Shown one piece after another: positions 41,600 through 42,853 of a stretch of 42,853 nucleotides of DNA. Every line of letters begins with the position of its first letter. Within the stretch, counting starts at the first letter, position 1. The translations under genes and the position numbers were made by a program. Source of the stretch: Chthonomonadaceae bacterium (GTDB lineage Bacteria > Armatimonadota > Chthonomonadetes > Chthonomonadales > Chthonomonadaceae); assembly GCA_027450145.1 (NCBI GenBank), contig DAIDKH010000037.1, forward strand, positions 1-42,853. Direction: 5' to 3'. The notes beneath the pieces are model-generated. The model was not told the DNA's origin. It saw only the letters and a list, made by a program, of their open reading frames with translations, and did not search any database.

Positions 41600-42288
41600 A
41601 ATGGTCCACCCGGCAATCCGCCCTTCTTCGGAACGCAACATAGGTCTTGGCCAAAATGAATTCGCATCTTTAAGCTGCCACCAGACGGCGGAAATGATTT
41701 ACCCTTACCACTACACACGGTATTACAGACCGATTTTTTGCAGAGGCTCAATCCTGTTTGCTCAGCGACGACCATAGCGTCACAACATTTGGCCGGCTCA
41801 CCCTTGCATCGGGAACAGATTCTATTCGCTTGCTGCCACTCGGTAATGTCGCGGTTTACCCAGTGATGAAACATGCATTTGTTTAGGCAGTCCATGCACA
41901 TGCGCATGCCCTTTGTGAAATCGTGGATTGTAATGATGTTGCATACCATAGCAGACACCCGGCAAGCACAATTGTCAAACCATAGTCCGGTCTTTTTAGC
42001 TGCTGCACAATATTCGGCGGTTCGATTTCTACAAGCTCCCGGAACATAGTGGCATTTTAGCCCGCTCGGGTCCCGCCTAGCCACCGGTTCATTGCCCACA
42101 TAGCGGTAGAGGTTGAAGTCGTCAGCCCCGAAGCGCAGCGGGTCCTCGCTAAGCCACCGGCCTGTGCCCACTGCCAGCCAGCGGGCGCGCACGTACTGCA
42201 AGACGGCGCTGTCGCGGTAGTAGCCGTACTCGCCTACGTACCGGTAGGCGTTGGTGCTGGTTCGCCAGCCAGACTGAACAGGCGTAAA
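41596..42288 (-). CDS. RHS tip with cysteine-rich C-terminal tail (second cassette)
   Basis: The frame follows directly after the stop of the Rpn-like gene and reads RHS core (TSTNAYRYVGEYGYYRDS, RARWLAVGTGRWLSEDP, LYRYVGNEPVARRDPSGL) and then a 155-residue tail with about 18 cysteines in pairs such as CAC, CMDC, CSRC, CC. DPSGL is the classical boundary between RHS core and variable effector tail. Only about 50 core residues are present, so it is an orphan tip; a TTG at 42201 is the only likely internal start. The tail is unrecognised. The downstream gene overlaps by ATGA. Confidence 0.65.
   Translation of the reverse strand, partial: FTPVQSGWRTSTNAYRYVGEYGYYRDSAVLQYVRARWLAVGTGRWLSEDPLRFGADDFNLYRYVGNEPVARRDPSGLKCHYVPGACRNRTAEYCAAAKKTGLWFDNCACRVSAMVCNIITIHDFTKGMRMCMDCLNKCMFHHWVNRDITEWQQANRICSRCKGEPAKCCDAMVVAEQTGLSLCKKSVCNTVCSGKGKSFPPSGGSLKMRIHFGQDLCCVPKKGGLPGGPL
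42140..42259 (-). repeat. 120-bp RHS-core direct repeat, copy 2
   Basis: Same orientation and length as copy 1 at 40784-40903, about 96 percent identical by eye. It ends within 30 bases of the Rpn-like gene. Confidence 0.9.
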
Positions 42289-42853
42289 CTAGCCAAGCAG
42301 CTCCGGCCAGCTACTTACGTCTAACACTCGCTCTATGAGGCTCTCTATACGGCTCAAATCATCTATTGAACTGATTTGTGAGTGAATATCACTGCCAGCG
42401 GCACCAAATCGCCGCTCGCCAAGCCTTATCAGTAATTTGCGACCCTCTTCCAGGCCACCTTCTGCTTTGCCTTCTGCCTTACCCTCTCGGCGACCTACAA
42501 GTTTGCCCTTCCTTATTCCTTCTTCTAGAGTCGCCATGTAGGTCGTTGAATCTTTAAGATCTAGCATAATACCTCCCATGAGCTGGTTCGCCTGCTCATT
42601 ACTCATCGTCAATCCCAACAAGTATCTCGTTTTTTCCCAAATCTCAAGGCGATCGGAAATCGATACGCCTTCAACGTTTAGCCGTTCCTGCATTTGGTGA
42701 AACAGGCTTGGCAGATCGCCGTTAGGTACCGAACATAATGGCGCCAAAGGCATCATATGCACAGGTTGACGTATGACTGTTATTGCATCCACTTCCCAAA
42801 GACGCACTATATGATACGCGAACCGGATGCCCCTTGATTCCAGTACGCCGCTT
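42289..42853 (-). CDS. Rpn-family nuclease/transposase-like protein, C-terminal part (cut by window edge)
   Basis: The frame is open to the right edge, so the 5' end is missing; at least 187 residues are present. YHIVRLWEVDA followed by PLAPLC, a charged low-complexity hinge (EGKAEGKAEGGLEEG), and the C-terminal DUF4351-like domain (LIRLGERRFG...I...IESLIERVLDVSSWPELL) fit the Rpn/YhgA-like PD-(D/E)XK family often found near recombination hot spots. The catalytic part lies outside the window. Its stop codon directly abuts the RHS tip. Confidence 0.8.
   Translation of the reverse strand, partial: SGVLESRGIRFAYHIVRLWEVDAITVIRQPVHMMPLAPLCSVPNGDLPSLFHQMQERLNVEGVSISDRLEIWEKTRYLLGLTMSNEQANQLMGGIMLDLKDSTTYMATLEEGIRKGKLVGRREGKAEGKAEGGLEEGRKLLIRLGERRFGAAGSDIHSQISSIDDLSRIESLIERVLDVSSWPELLG

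Noticed and set aside
40784-42259. Insertion-sequence origin of the 120-bp repeats
   Set aside because: The repeats encode in-frame RHS core and lack terminal inverted repeats or a transposase between them; RHS recombination explains them better.
1-42853. tRNA, rRNA or CRISPR array
   Set aside because: No cloverleaf, rRNA motif or regularly spaced repeat array was noticed on either strand by reading; a dedicated scan was not possible.

Overview
The window looks like a chromosomal segment of a plant-polysaccharide-degrading bacterium of moderate GC content. It has frequent GTG and TTG starts, a large HEAT-repeat protein, long TPR proteins, RHS fragments, and a cyanobacterium-like split ATP synthase operon. 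My best guess is Armatimonadota or a neighbouring Terrabacteria lineage. That is inference from gene style; no rRNA, tRNA or taxonomic marker was seen.

Left part (1-8.1 kb): a decayed GC-rich dispersed repeat (1-450 and 2600-2805) brackets two secreted proteins, the first with a transglutaminase-like Cys-His-Asp pattern behind a strong sigma70-type promoter. Next come a secreted pectinesterase-polygalacturonase fusion (CE8-GH28), a tandem HD-GYP protein, and a stand-alone PD-(D/E)XK protein resembling the N-terminus of type I restriction HsdR.

8.2-15.6 kb: a 789-residue HEAT-repeat protein and a small HEAT companion, then a minus-strand drug-efflux style operon (membrane fusion protein, ABC ATPase, ABC-2 permease) with its TetR regulator. 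Two matching 16-bp dyads mark likely TetR operators.

16-29 kb is the core-metabolism block. A free-standing tandem-ACT protein overlaps aspartate kinase. The F-type ATP synthase cluster follows in the order Z-I-a-c-b(b'-like)-b-delta-[secreted protein]-alpha-[coiled-coil/Gfo-Idh-MocA fusion]-gamma. Beta and epsilon are absent, as in cyanobacterial and plastid-type organisation, and two non-ATPase genes are embedded. Intercistronic hairpins sit at several junctions. Diaminopimelate epimerase follows gamma, so lysine/DAP-pathway genes bracket the cluster. An endonuclease/exonuclease/phosphatase-fold protein and a translationally coupled small protein plus phytanoyl-CoA dioxygenase pair come next.

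30.9-39.3 kb: a sugar-utilisation operon on the minus strand (DUF5107-TPR protein, sugar-porter MFS, secreted GH59 galactocerebrosidase-like enzyme with LamG-like and F5/8-C domains) diverges from an AraC-family regulator.

39.3-42.85 kb: an accessory tail of displaced RHS tips. Two copies of a near-identical 120-bp RHS-core segment each lead into a different C-terminal tail, and each tail is followed by an ATGA-overlapped small membrane protein. This is the layout of stacked orphan effector/immunity cassettes, one of which appears decayed. The right edge cuts an Rpn-family (DUF4351-type) nuclease/transposase-like gene.
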